Positions 25,395 to 34,061 of a stretch of 64,000 bases of DNA are shown piece after piece. The number at the start of each line of letters is the position of its first letter. Position 1 is the stretch's first letter. The position numbers and the translations under genes are program-made. The DNA comes from DAOTXR01 sp034435375. GTDB taxonomy: Bacteria; Chloroflexota; Anaerolineae; Aggregatilineales; UBA3940. The stretch spans positions 186,001-250,000 of the forward strand of contig DAOTXR010000048.1 of the NCBI GenBank assembly GCA_034435375.1, in the 5' to 3' direction. The notes below the pieces were generated by a model, which saw only the letters and a list, made by a program, of their open reading frames with translations, searched no databases and was not told where the DNA came from.

Positions 25395-28253
25395 ATGAAT
25401 TTACAGCAATACATGTGGTCCAGAAATCCACGAGGCTTGCACAACTCTGGCCCTTTCCGGCCTTTCACTGTCGAGCGCTACACCCGTCCGCAGATGGGCT
25501 GGGCCAAGCTCGTGGCAGGAGGGGATGAGTACGTTGAGGAGGCCGCTCGGCTGGTCGAACTCAATTGTACTCCCATCGTGCGCATCTATCGCACCGACAT
25601 GGGTGCTATGGCGCCCTCGGGTGACTGGTATGACATATACCAGGCGTATATTAGCGTGGGCTGCCGCTGGTTCGAGTTGTATAACGAGCCAAACCGCGAC
25701 AATGAATGGCCCCAAGCGCCTGAGGGCGGGCCGGTGGTGAAGGTCACCTGGGAAAACACAGAGGAGTGCATCCGCCCCCTGATGGATCACTGGATCGAGT
25801 GGGCCGAGCGCGTCATTGACCTAGGAGGCTACCCAGCTTTCCCAGCTCTGGCAGAGAGTAGCCTCCAGGAGCGGTCTACCGTGTATTGGATGAACGCCTT
25901 TCTTCAGTACCTCAAAGATGCCCACCATGACCGTTTCATGCGGGTGATCGGGAGTGGGTTGTGGTGCGCTACCCATCCCTACTTGCTGAATCACTTCTAC
26001 CAAGAGCCGCCTGGCGGCCCCCCCCATGTTGCTCGCCCCTACTACCAGCAGAGCGCTGATGAGCCAGGTTGGCACTTCGAGTATCCCTACGACCCACTTC
26101 AGCAAGCCCACGACCCTGGACGAACTGTGTTCGGAGCCACGCCTCAGGTTCCTTACGGCGATCCTTGTGGCCTGATTGCTGCTGGCGAAGCTTTCCAGCA
26201 GTTGCTGAGCCACCACTTTGCTGCCGGTCCGGTGCCGGTAGTTGGCACAGAGGGTGGTATCGTCCCGATCCCCCATCTCGGCGAGGCCCCTCACCAGCCA
26301 GATACTCTTTACCCGCCATACAGCTACGAGTCATATGCCGAAGCGATCATGGCAATGTGGCGCTGGATCGCGGAGGAAGGGCCGCCCTGGTTCTTTGGCC
26401 TGACGCTGTACGAGGAAGCCGATTTCTATGAAGCCCAGGGGCCAGTTCTAGCTATCGAGCAGATGGCTGCCAGAGCGCCCCGTTTGAAGGAGGTGCCCTC
26501 TATCGAAACGGGTGGAGTCGTTGCCCCCCTGCCGTTGGTCGAGTTGGTTCATCCCTCCCAGGCTGTCCCGTCAGAACTCATCTCATCTGAAAGCGAGCCG
26601 GCAGAGGGTACTGAGGCGGCTCTACCTCCCGCCGAGCCGTCTGAAACTGGGGGAGCAGAAAAGGAGTGGCTCGAAGCATTAGACCTCTCCAAACCGCCGC
26701 TGGCTATCTCAGATGACTGGTTAGCCGGGGTTGGCGCTGAGCCTGGCCCGGAGACGCCGGCAGCATCCGAAATATCTGTTGAAGCTGAGAAGCCTGCCGA
26801 GGCTGGACAGGCCGAGCTGCCAGATTGGCTTTTCGAAGAAGCCGGGCTGGCTGCGGCTGATATGCTAGCCGGACCGGAAGAAGCTGTAGAGGTCACTCCG
26901 CCTGAACCGCCTATGTGGCCTGAGCAGGTCGACCTGCATGCTGAGGCTGAGCAGATGACTGACCGTGAGGAATCGCCGCTGGCGGAGATCCCTGTGGCTG
27001 ATGAAGCAGCTCCGGCTGTCGAAACTGGGCTTCCTGCCTGGATATTGGAAGAGGCAGGGCTGGGCGTGCCGCTGCCCACGGAAGCCGTTGGACCGCAGCC
27101 CGCTGAGGCTGTCGAAGAAACTCCTCGGGAAGCCGAACTGCCTGAGTGGCTCATCGAAGCAGGGCAGGGGGCAGTCCAACCCGAGGCTGCCGTTGAGCCA
27201 GCGCCAGAGGAGGCGGTAGAAGAAGTCGGCCTGCCTGATTGGCTGGTCGAAGCGGGGGTGAGTGTCACTGCACCTGAGGGAGTCTCTGAGCCAGAATCGG
27301 CAGCAGCGGCTGAGGAGCTTCCTGCTTGGCTGATTGAGGAGCTTGAAGCCGCCGCTGCCGAGCCTGCGCCAGAAGCCGAAGTGCCTGTGCAGGAACCTGT
27401 CCTTCCCGCCTGGCTCGAAAAAGCCGATCTGGGAGCTGCTCTACCTGCCCCTGCTGCGACCCCAGCCCTGCCGATGGGGGTCGAGGACATGGCGGGATTA
27501 GAGGAGCCGCTTCCACCGGAACTGCCTGAAGAGCCAGCAGTGGCTGTCGCTCCTAGCGTGATCGAGCTGCCTGCTTGGCTTGAGAAGGCCGACTTGGTTG
27601 CCGCGACTCCGACAGCAGAGGGAGGGCTTCCGACATGGCTGGAAAAGGCCGACCTGGTCTCTGCCCAAGCTACAGACACATCTCTCGAGCGAGCTGGCTG
27701 GGCTGAGGAGGTCGAGCCTGCTCAGGGGCTGATCGAACCTCCACCGCCTGAAATGCCTGAGGAACTCGCGGAGCCTGCGGCTGGACCGGTGCCTGAGACC
27801 CCTTCTTGGCTCATGGAGCCTGTACCAGTTGCGGTGGAGGCTGTCGCTCCGGCTGAGGCTGCACCCCCTGAATCTGTTGCTGCTACGGAGCCTGTGCCCG
27901 CGGCGGCTGTACCGCCTGCGGGAGCTTTCCCCCAACCTTCTACTGCGCCAGCCCGGCACTGGGTGTTCATAGCCCCCGACCTGAATCTATCGTGGGTCCT
28001 AGACGCTGGGTGGCGCTATTGGCAGACCTTCCGCCCAACTCTGATGAGCGGATGGGACTTGTTCTCCGTGTTGCCCCCTGACCAGGAGCTGGATGTCACT
28101 GTGATTGTGACCCCAGACAAGGCTGGAGAGGTCGAAGCGCGCATTCGTGAGGCGCACTCTAAGGCGCAGGTCGATGTCGTTGTGGTTGACACTCTAGATG
28201 ACCTGGCAGCCGAACTCAACTGGCGGGTAGCAAAGGGTAGGCGGCTGGGTTAA
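25395..28253 (+). CDS. Glycosidase-like protein with LPxWL motif array and conserved C-terminal domain
   Basis: 952 residues from ATG 25395 (GGAGAT upstream). The N-terminal 375 residues look like a clan GH-A TIM barrel: W-F-E-L-Y-N-E-P with E98 as acid/base candidate and E286 (VVGTEGG) as nucleophile candidate, plus W-F-F-G near the end. Residues about 400-840 are an acidic Pro/Ala/Glu-rich tail with eight LPxW[LI] motifs. Residues about 853-952 form a compact domain shared with the gene upstream. No signal peptide is seen, so it may be cytoplasmic, which is odd for a glycosidase. The barrel could have lost activity. The function is unknown. Confidence 0.75.
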   Translation: MNLQQYMWSRNPRGLHNSGPFRPFTVERYTRPQMGWAKLVAGGDEYVEEAARLVELNCTPIVRIYRTDMGAMAPSGDWYDIYQAYISVGCRWFELYNEPNRDNEWPQAPEGGPVVKVTWENTEECIRPLMDHWIEWAERVIDLGGYPAFPALAESSLQERSTVYWMNAFLQYLKDAHHDRFMRVIGSGLWCATHPYLLNHFYQEPPGGPPHVARPYYQQSADEPGWHFEYPYDPLQQAHDPGRTVFGATPQVPYGDPCGLIAAGEAFQQLLSHHFAAGPVPVVGTEGGIVPIPHLGEAPHQPDTLYPPYSYESYAEAIMAMWRWIAEEGPPWFFGLTLYEEADFYEAQGPVLAIEQMAARAPRLKEVPSIETGGVVAPLPLVELVHPSQAVPSELISSESEPAEGTEAALPPAEPSETGGAEKEWLEALDLSKPPLAISDDWLAGVGAEPGPETPAASEISVEAEKPAEAGQAELPDWLFEEAGLAAADMLAGPEEAVEVTPPEPPMWPEQVDLHAEAEQMTDREESPLAEIPVADEAAPAVETGLPAWILEEAGLGVPLPTEAVGPQPAEAVEETPREAELPEWLIEAGQGAVQPEAAVEPAPEEAVEEVGLPDWLVEAGVSVTAPEGVSEPESAAAAEELPAWLIEELEAAAAEPAPEAEVPVQEPVLPAWLEKADLGAALPAPAATPALPMGVEDMAGLEEPLPPELPEEPAVAVAPSVIELPAWLEKADLVAATPTAEGGLPTWLEKADLVSAQATDTSLERAGWAEEVEPAQGLIEPPPPEMPEELAEPAAGPVPETPSWLMEPVPVAVEAVAPAEAAPPESVAATEPVPAAAVPPAGAFPQPSTAPARHWVFIAPDLNLSWVLDAGWRYWQTFRPTLMSGWDLFSVLPPDQELDVTVIVTPDKAGEVEARIREAHSKAQVDVVVVDTLDDLAAELNWRVAKGRRLG
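26817..27641 (+). repeat. Array of eight LPxW[LI] motifs
   Basis: Within the 952-residue protein the motif Leu-Pro-x-Trp-Leu/Ile starts at residues 475, 546, 582, 613, 642, 670, 725 and 745. Each is followed by an amphipathic acidic stretch (FEEAGLA, ILEEAGLG, IEAG, VEAG, EKADL). Spacers are 20-71 residues, rich in Pro, Ala and Glu, and not conserved. Looser WL copies occur before and after (EKEWLEAL, SDDWLAG, TPSWLME). Confidence 0.9.
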
Positions 28254-28278
28254 GCCAATCTTGGGCGAGTCTGGGATC

Positions 28279-28647
28279 ATGATTGTGCACATCACGACCC
28301 GCGCGAAGTGGGAGCAGGCTCTTGCGATCGGCAGCTACCATGCTGAGACGCTTGACACGGAGGGTTTTATTCACTGCTCCAAGCCAGATCAGGTGATTCG
28401 GGTGGCAAACCTTCTGTTCCGGGGGCAGACGGAGTTGGTACTTCTGTGCATTGACTCCTCCAAGCTGACCAGCAGACTGCGTTACGAGCCGCCGCTCGAT
28501 GGGAGGTCTGACGAGCAGTTCCCGCATCTCTATGGCCCACTCAACTTGGACGCCGTCAATATTGTGCTGGACTTTCCACCTGGCGCGGATGGCGCCTTCG
28601 TGCTACCTGAAGGTGTGTCGCAATTGTCAGGCCCGCACGAATCTTGA
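28279..28647 (+). CDS. DUF952 family protein
   Basis: 122 residues. The DUF952 signatures are present: TEGFIHCS near the start, a central LVLLCID, and FPHLYGPL followed by an A-V pair. The family is small, cytoplasmic and of unknown function, distantly related in fold to ADP-ribose-handling proteins by published proposals. ATG 28279 is chosen over the TTG at 28261. It lies 25 bases after the glycosidase-like gene on the same strand. Confidence 0.85.
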   Translation: MIVHITTRAKWEQALAIGSYHAETLDTEGFIHCSKPDQVIRVANLLFRGQTELVLLCIDSSKLTSRLRYEPPLDGRSDEQFPHLYGPLNLDAVNIVLDFPPGADGAFVLPEGVSQLSGPHES

Positions 28648-28671
28648 GGCGCATGTTGACCCGTGCGCCTC
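28646..28671. terminator. Hairpin between convergent genes
   Basis: An 8-bp perfect inverted repeat (GAGGCGCA 28646-28653, TGCGCCTC 28664-28671) lies between the DUF952 stop and the convergent CinA-type gene. It could serve both strands, although no T run follows. Confidence 0.4.
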
Positions 28672-28689
28672 TGCGCGTTCGAGGCGGGT

Positions 28690-29841
28690 TCACCCCCGCG
28701 AAGCTGTGCGCTGGCGCAGCTCAGTCGAAGAGAGGTCCAGCCTGAACTCGGCCTCGGGAATGGCCTCAAACAAATCCATGAAGTTAGTAGGGATAGGCAG
28801 GTCGGCTAGCGTGTGGAAATGTCCCCTCGTCAACCGTCCTGCCACCAGGAATCGACATGCCATCCTACGCACGATGGCCAGCGCCTCGTGCATCCTATCT
28901 GCATCATTGCCGTAGTAGGCTGGGTCGACCAGGCGCATGGCGGTATCGTAGCCGATCACAAAAGTGCTGCCGGGGAACAGCCGCGCTTTGTCGCAGTATA
29001 GCGGCTCGCGGCTGAGCACCACACGTCGTCGTTCATCCTCGAACTGGGCCAGCCGAGCCTCAATCTGAGTCTGCGTCAATGGCGGCTTGTCAACATTCCT
29101 CACTGAAAGCTCATATACCACAGGCTGATCCAGTCTCTTCTCTGCCACGCGGGCAAGCTGGCGGTGCCCATCGTGTAATGGGTTGAAGGAGCCGGAAAAT
29201 ATTGCCGCCCGCAATGGCTCGTCAGCAAGCAACACCCCTGATCCGTAGAAGGTCAGACTGCTGACTGTGCCCTCCAGCAGGCGTTCTAGCGGGCGTCCGA
29301 TGGCCTGGCGTTCAACCTCAATGTTCTCGTTGAGGTCCGGCTTGAGGGGCAGGCGCACGTCCAGACCACAACTTTCGGCCAGGGCATTGAGAATCAAGCG
29401 GCTGACCACCATTTCCTCGCCAGGTCGGTCGCGCAGTCCTTTGCTTAGCGCCAGCGAAGTGACAGTCGCCATCCGACCGTCCCACACGGCAATGTGGCAT
29501 CGATGCTCTCCGCGTTTGGGACGGTCGGTGGCGATGGCGGCAGTGCAGGCCAGACCAACCACCTGCTGAGAGCTACGGCTGAGATGGCGTCCCCGACTGT
29601 AAGCTGCTGCTGACAGCGACACGGCAGTGCTAGCTGAGACATACCGCTCAGGGCGCCATCCCAGGTAGTCGATCATGGCTCTCGATCCATAGGGCACGAC
29701 CGCCTCAATCAGCGTCCGTGACGCGCCAGGGACGCCCATGAGCCAGGCTAGGGCTTGGCTGCCCGCGCCGGAAATCACCAGGGATGCCATTACGGGTGAG
29801 CCGTGGATGGCCTGGACCAGTGTCCGGATGTCTTCGTCCAT
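28690..29841 (-). CDS. CinA-like domain fused to nicotinate-nucleotide adenylyltransferase-like domain
   Basis: 383 residues. The first 200 or so resemble the CinA C-terminal/PncC fold (LVISGAGSQALAWL, S-x-TAVSLSAAAYSRG, VVGLACTAAIA), which in PncC deamidates nicotinamide mononucleotide. From about 211 a nucleotidyltransferase domain follows: FSGSFNPLHDGH carries the H-x-G-H type motif (H223, H226), and DLSSTELR near the C terminus is the ISSTxxR motif. A fusion of these two would link NMN deamidation to NAD adenylylation, but the N-half active residues are not all recognisable. RidA is 30 bases upstream on the same strand. Confidence 0.75.
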   Translation of the reverse strand: MDEDIRTLVQAIHGSPVMASLVISGAGSQALAWLMGVPGASRTLIEAVVPYGSRAMIDYLGWRPERYVSASTAVSLSAAAYSRGRHLSRSSQQVVGLACTAAIATDRPKRGEHRCHIAVWDGRMATVTSLALSKGLRDRPGEEMVVSRLILNALAESCGLDVRLPLKPDLNENIEVERQAIGRPLERLLEGTVSSLTFYGSGVLLADEPLRAAIFSGSFNPLHDGHRQLARVAEKRLDQPVVYELSVRNVDKPPLTQTQIEARLAQFEDERRRVVLSREPLYCDKARLFPGSTFVIGYDTAMRLVDPAYYGNDADRMHEALAIVRRMACRFLVAGRLTRGHFHTLADLPIPTNFMDLFEAIPEAEFRLDLSSTELRQRTASRG

Positions 29842-29871
29842 GCCTTGCCTGCTAGTGAAATCGGCCTGTGC

Positions 29872-30255
29872 TCACGGTTTGACGGCAATCGCCTCAATTT
29901 CAACCAGCCCCCCCAAAGGTAGTCCTTTGACAGCTACCGTCGAGCGGGCCGGCGGCCTGTCACCGAAAAACTGGGCATATACCTCGTTCATCAGCTTGAA
30001 ATTGTCCATATCCGAGAGGAAGACGGTTGTCTTAACCACATGGGTGAGGTCGGTCCCGGCGGCCCGCAGCACTGCGTCCAGGTTTTGCAGTGCGCGGCGT
30101 GTCTGCCCTTGGACGTCCTCAGCAGCGAACTTGCCCGTAGCCGGATCGAGACCAAGCTGACCAGAGCAGAACACGAAATTGCCCACACTGATCCCCTGTG
30201 AATACGGGCCAACCGCTGCCGGGGCCTGGTCGGAATGGACCTTACTAGGTTCCAT
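29872..30255 (-). CDS. ridA: RidA family 2-iminobutanoate/2-iminopropanoate deaminase
   Basis: 127 residues, full length for the family. Hydrolyses reactive enamine/imine intermediates released by PLP enzymes. Family segments are intact: GPYSQGI near residue 20, FCSGQLGLDPATG, the PPARSTV segment with the substrate-binding Arg, and the C-terminal VEIEAIA with its Glu. GAGGAG lies 8 bases before the ATG. Same strand as the CinA-like fusion, probably one transcript. Confidence 0.93.
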   Translation of the reverse strand: MEPSKVHSDQAPAAVGPYSQGISVGNFVFCSGQLGLDPATGKFAAEDVQGQTRRALQNLDAVLRAAGTDLTHVVKTTVFLSDMDNFKLMNEVYAQFFGDRPPARSTVAVKGLPLGGLVEIEAIAVKP

Positions 30256-30332
30256 GTTGCTTCACTCCTCGTCTGATCATCTTGTGAACATCCAGGAGCA
30301 TTGTAAGCGGCGGGGACGCAGTGGTCAAGGAT

Positions 30333-30362
30333 TTGGCTCTTCTTTGCCAGGGTGACTATACT
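30333..30362 (+). promoter_or_regulatory. Promoter directly at murJ
   Basis: TTGGCT (30333-30338), an 18-base spacer and TATACT (30357-30362). The predicted start of transcription coincides within a base with the ATG at 30370, so the mRNA may be leaderless. Confidence 0.55.
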
Positions 30363-30369
30363 TCTGCCC

Positions 30370-31998
30370 ATGACGCATTCTCCAGATGTCCCCATTGTTG
30401 ATGCTGTGCCTGCCAGCCATGCATTATCCGGCAGCCAGATCGCGCAGGCTGCTGCGTTGCTGATTTTGGGTACCGTGCTCAGCCGCTTGTTGGGCCTGGT
30501 ACGCGATGCCGTCCTGGCTAGCATCTTTGGAGCGGGCACTGCCTTCGAGGCCTTCATCGCTGCCAGCCGTCCTCCTGAGACTCTGTTTTATGTGGTGGCA
30601 GGCGGCGCACTCGGATCGGCCTTTATCCCTACATTCATCAGTTACCTGGAAAGTTCAAGACGGGCGCAAGCGTGGCGCATGGCCAGCGCCGTTATCACAT
30701 TGATGACATTGATCGTGGCTGCGCTGGCAGTGCTGGTAATGCTCTTTGCCCAGCCGATCGTGCAATCCATACTCGCGCCAGATTTTCCTCCTGAGAAGCA
30801 GGCACTCACCATCCATCTGGTGCGTATCATGATGCTCACGCCGATCTTATTCAGCGTGAGCGGCCTTTTGATGGGTATCCTGAATGCCAATCAGCGGTTC
30901 TTGCTCCCGGCTATCGCGCCTGCACTCTACAATATTGGGATTATCCTGGGCGCAGTCATTTTATCCCCTTCGCTTGGCATCTACGGTCCGACTCTTGGAA
31001 TGGTGATCGGCGCACTGCTGCATCTCTTGGTTCAAGTCCCAGGCTTGGTCGCACTGCGCCCGTCCCTCCGGCCTGTTCTCGACCTTCGAGAGCCAGGGGT
31101 GATCGAAGTGCTGCGCTTGATGGGACCCCGTGTGTTGGGATTGGCCATCGTCCAAGTGAACTTTTGGATCAATACCAGATTAGGTTCTGCTATGGTCGAA
31201 GGTAGCGTAGCCGCCCTGGCCCGCGCCTGGACGGTACTTATGCTTCCTCAGGGTATGATCGCTCAGTCGGTAGCAAATGCTGTCTTTCCTACCTTCTCCA
31301 TTCAAGTGGCCCGTGACGAGCGAGACAGATTGAGAGACACGCTGGGGCAAGTGCTGCGTACTGTGCTGTTCGTCTCAATCCCGGCCAGTGTTGGCCTGAT
31401 CTTGTTGCGGCTGCCCATTGTACAACTACTTTACGAGCGCGGTCAATTCACGCCGGAGGATAGCCAAGCTACTGCCTGGGCGCTGCTGTTTTACGGCCTG
31501 GGCCTCATCGCCCATTCGCTGGTGGAGATCGTCACTCGCGCCTTTTACGCCATGCACGATACCCGCACGCCCGTGATCGTCGGCGGCGGCGCGATGATCT
31601 TGAATGTGATCCTGAGCCTGATCCTGATCGGCGTCGTCGGAGAACCAGAGAGCCTAGTGCGCGGCCCGTTTGCAGGGTTGGCCCTGGCCAACACGCTCGC
31701 TACCACCCTGGAAAGTGTCTTGTTGCTTCTGCTGATTCTGCCTCGTGTCGGAGGGTTGGAGGGCAAGCGGATGATGCTCAGCATGTTTAAAGCAGGAATT
31801 GCCAGCGCTGGGATGGGCCTGGTGCTCTGGGTAGTGGACCCCATCATTGAAATATTAGGCCAGTATCTTGGCCCACTGATGGCAATAGCCGCCGGTGGTC
31901 TCGTCTTTGGGGCGCTGGCGTGGCTTCTCAGGAGCGAGGAAGCGCGCCTCCTTGTCACGAGTGTGAGACGGCGGCTGAGCTATGCAAGGGAAGGATAG
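30370..31998 (+). CDS. murJ: Lipid II flippase MurJ
   Basis: 542 residues from ATG 30370 with about 14 hydrophobic segments, typical of the MurJ/MviN family of the MOP exporter superfamily. It flips lipid II across the membrane for peptidoglycan synthesis. Family wording is clear: LLGLVRDAVLASIFG and EAFIAASRPPETLFYVVAGG at the N terminus and a VIGALLHLLVQVP helix. A GTG at 30352 extends the frame by six codons, but it overlaps the -10 box and has no ribosome site. Divergent from ridA and convergent with the DUF212 gene. Confidence 0.93.
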   Translation: MTHSPDVPIVDAVPASHALSGSQIAQAAALLILGTVLSRLLGLVRDAVLASIFGAGTAFEAFIAASRPPETLFYVVAGGALGSAFIPTFISYLESSRRAQAWRMASAVITLMTLIVAALAVLVMLFAQPIVQSILAPDFPPEKQALTIHLVRIMMLTPILFSVSGLLMGILNANQRFLLPAIAPALYNIGIILGAVILSPSLGIYGPTLGMVIGALLHLLVQVPGLVALRPSLRPVLDLREPGVIEVLRLMGPRVLGLAIVQVNFWINTRLGSAMVEGSVAALARAWTVLMLPQGMIAQSVANAVFPTFSIQVARDERDRLRDTLGQVLRTVLFVSIPASVGLILLRLPIVQLLYERGQFTPEDSQATAWALLFYGLGLIAHSLVEIVTRAFYAMHDTRTPVIVGGGAMILNVILSLILIGVVGEPESLVRGPFAGLALANTLATTLESVLLLLLILPRVGGLEGKRMMLSMFKAGIASAGMGLVLWVVDPIIEILGQYLGPLMAIAAGGLVFGALAWLLRSEEARLLVTSVRRRLSYAREG

Positions 31999-32016
31999 AC
32001 TTCTCCAGATCACCCC

Positions 32017-32493
32017 CTACCTGAGGAAGAGCGGCTGTACAACAAACTTCCATAACGACATCATGGCAATGCCGAATAACACACCAGCAGCCACCTGGAT
32101 TCTGCTGTGTCCAATCACTTCTTCGAGCTGTTCTTCCGAAATCGGGTGACCGCTGAGCAGTTCGGCGATGATCAGGTTGAGTGTGCGGGCATGCTGGCCT
32201 GCCTGCCGTCGCACCCCTGCTGCGTCGTAGGTAACGATCATTGCCAACGCCACAGCGATCGCAAAGTATGCCGAGTCGAACCCCTGCTCAAGCCCTACGC
32301 CCATCGCCACCGCGCTGATCAGGGCTGAGTGCGAGCTAGGCATCCCACCGGTCTCTGCGATGTGGTGCCAGTCGAACTCTCTGGTGTCAAACCAGTAGGT
32401 AAACGGCTTCAAAAACTGAGCCAACGAGCTGGTCACAATCGAGATCCAAAGGACGTCATTGGCTATCAGTTGGCGAAGTAAGCTCAGTGCCAT
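32017..32493 (-). CDS. DUF212 / divergent PAP2-like membrane protein
   Basis: 158 residues with about four membrane segments. The signature GGMPSSHSA matches the PAP2-type active-site serine-histidine stretch of the DUF212 family (acid phosphatase/vanadium haloperoxidase-related proteins). A lipid-phosphate phosphatase activity is plausible but not shown. It follows xseB by 7 bases in the xseA-xseB operon. GGAGAGGG precedes the start inside the end of xseB. Confidence 0.85.
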   Translation of the reverse strand: MALSLLRQLIANDVLWISIVTSSLAQFLKPFTYWFDTREFDWHHIAETGGMPSSHSALISAVAMGVGLEQGFDSAYFAIAVALAMIVTYDAAGVRRQAGQHARTLNLIIAELLSGHPISEEQLEEVIGHSRIQVAAGVLFGIAMMSLWKFVVQPLFLR

Positions 32494-32500
32494 GCTAGTA

Positions 32501-32734
32501 CTAATCCCTCTCCTCTAAAGCTCCTAAGACTTCAGCTCCTGCTGGGGCGGGACGCAGTTTCTCAATCCGCAACTCTGCCTCCGTCAGCGCCCGCTCACAC
32601 AACCCTGCAAGTTCTTGCCCACGTTCGAAGAGCTGGAGGGCATCCTCTAGCGTCAGATTGCCAGCTTCCAACCGGGCAACAGTCTGTTCCAGCTCAGCCA
32701 GGGCCTGTTCAAAAGATAGCTTCTCATCACTCAT
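32501..32734 (-). CDS. xseB: Exodeoxyribonuclease VII small subunit
   Basis: 77 residues from ATG 32734, with an alternative ATG at 32743. The pattern SFEQALAELEQTVARLEAGNLTLEDAL is the classic XseB sequence. It forms the multi-copy helical partner of XseA. The start overlaps the xseA stop by 8 bases, so the two are translationally coupled. Confidence 0.93.
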   Translation of the reverse strand: MSDEKLSFEQALAELEQTVARLEAGNLTLEDALQLFERGQELAGLCERALTEAELRIEKLRPAPAGAEVLGALEERD

Positions 32735-33941
32735 CTTCCACATCCTGTTGGTTGACGATTGCCTGTAGATGTCCTCGGTGCAGCCTGATGCTTAAAGGGT
32801 GACCGATCTGGGTCTCAGCGGCGCTACGCAGCACCCGACCGTCCGCCCTTTGTACAATGGCATAACCGCGAGCCAGAGTGTCTTGCGGATTGAAAGCTTG
32901 CAATGTTCGTCGTATTCCATCCAGATGGGAGCGCTTCAGCACAATCTGCTGGCTTGCAGCCTGATAGGCTCGGATCAGCAACATGTCGAGCGTCTGCCGT
33001 GCGCCGGCAAGCCACATCTGCGGCGAGAGCCGCCGCAAGGTGTAGATCAGCTGTTCGACAGCGCGGGCGCGTCTGTCAAGCTCCACTGTCAACGCCTCAG
33101 TGAGTCGCCCACGCAGAGCATGAACCTTAGCCTTCAAGTCATCGACAGTGATGGGAGTAGCCAGCTCTGCTGCTACAGATGGAGTCGGCGCGCGCACATC
33201 CGCGGCAAAGTCAGTCAGCGTGAAGTCAATCTCGTGGCCCACACCGGATATCACCGGAGTACGGCTGGCCGCCACAGCGCGGACGACCTGCTCGTCATTG
33301 AAGCACCACAGGTCTTCGAGTGAGCCACCACCCCGTACGACCAGGATCACATCGATGTCGGCGCGTGCATTGAGCGCCATGAGCGCGCTCACAATTTGAG
33401 GTGGAGCTTGGTCGCCTTGCACGGCGGTGGGTGAGATGACAACCTGGGTTAAGGGTAAACGTCGCCGGAGGATATGAAGCACATCTTGCAGGGCCGCCGC
33501 GCTGGGTGAGGTCACGATCCCGATCCCCCGTGGCAGTTCAGGCGTTGGACGCTTACGCGAAGACTCGAACAAACCTTCGGCCTGAAGCTGGGCCTTAAGC
33601 TCCTCAAATCTGGCATGCAGATCGCCAACGCCTACTGGATGGAGGCTGCGGCAGTAAAGTTGATACTGACCACCGGCCTCGTATACGCCCATCTGCCCAC
33701 GCACGACCACATGGTCGCCCTGCTGGGGTCTATAGGTCTGCGCCTGTACATCGCTACGCCACATCACACAGCGAAGCTGCGCCTCAGCGTCTTTGAGTGT
33801 GAAGTAAGCATGTCCCGATCCTGGGATGCGGAAATCTGAGATCTCCCCCTCCACCTCCAAGTCCTGGAGATGAAAGTCCATCTCGAAGATCCCGCGCACA
33901 TAACGAGTAAGCTCGGTGACTGTCCAGCGTTTAAGCATCAT
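32727..33941 (-). CDS. xseA: Exodeoxyribonuclease VII large subunit
   Basis: 404 residues. An N-terminal OB fold (about 1-100, VEGEISDFRIPGSGHAYFTLKD) is followed by the nuclease domain with RGGGSLEDLWCFNDE and SGVGHEIDFTLTDFAADVRAPTPSAAAE-like wording (here TPSVAAEL). Together with XseB it degrades single-stranded DNA from both ends. Two adjacent ATG codons begin the frame. The operon continues with xseB and a DUF212 gene. Divergent from the TPR/WL-motif gene. Confidence 0.95.
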   Translation of the reverse strand: MMLKRWTVTELTRYVRGIFEMDFHLQDLEVEGEISDFRIPGSGHAYFTLKDAEAQLRCVMWRSDVQAQTYRPQQGDHVVVRGQMGVYEAGGQYQLYCRSLHPVGVGDLHARFEELKAQLQAEGLFESSRKRPTPELPRGIGIVTSPSAAALQDVLHILRRRLPLTQVVISPTAVQGDQAPPQIVSALMALNARADIDVILVVRGGGSLEDLWCFNDEQVVRAVAASRTPVISGVGHEIDFTLTDFAADVRAPTPSVAAELATPITVDDLKAKVHALRGRLTEALTVELDRRARAVEQLIYTLRRLSPQMWLAGARQTLDMLLIRAYQAASQQIVLKRSHLDGIRRTLQAFNPQDTLARGYAIVQRADGRVLRSAAETQIGHPLSIRLHRGHLQAIVNQQDVEDE

Positions 33942-33984
33942 GGCCTACATAGCTTAACATGGGCAGGCGAGAAGTCCAAGCAAC

Positions 33985-34013
33985 TTGCAGTTTGACATAA
34001 ATCATAGCATAAT
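33985..34013 (+). promoter_or_regulatory. Promoter upstream of the TPR/WL-motif gene
   Basis: TTGCAG (33985-33990), a 17-base spacer and CATAAT (34008-34013), giving a leader of about 42 bases. A second -10-like TATAAT (34058-34063) overlaps the ATG of the gene itself but has no matching -35. Confidence 0.5.
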
Positions 34014-34061
34014 CACACAAATTGAGACTTTGCCTCAGCCCTTGCACTTCTAGGGTGTATA

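Noticed and set aside
26549..27679. Long antisense frame rich in Ser and Gly opposite the LPxWL array
   Set aside because: It is the mirror of the Pro/Ala/Glu-rich coding repeat and has no ribosome site or protein-like pattern.
25395..28253. Secreted cellulase-like enzyme
   Set aside because: No signal peptide or anchor; the N terminus is hydrophilic.
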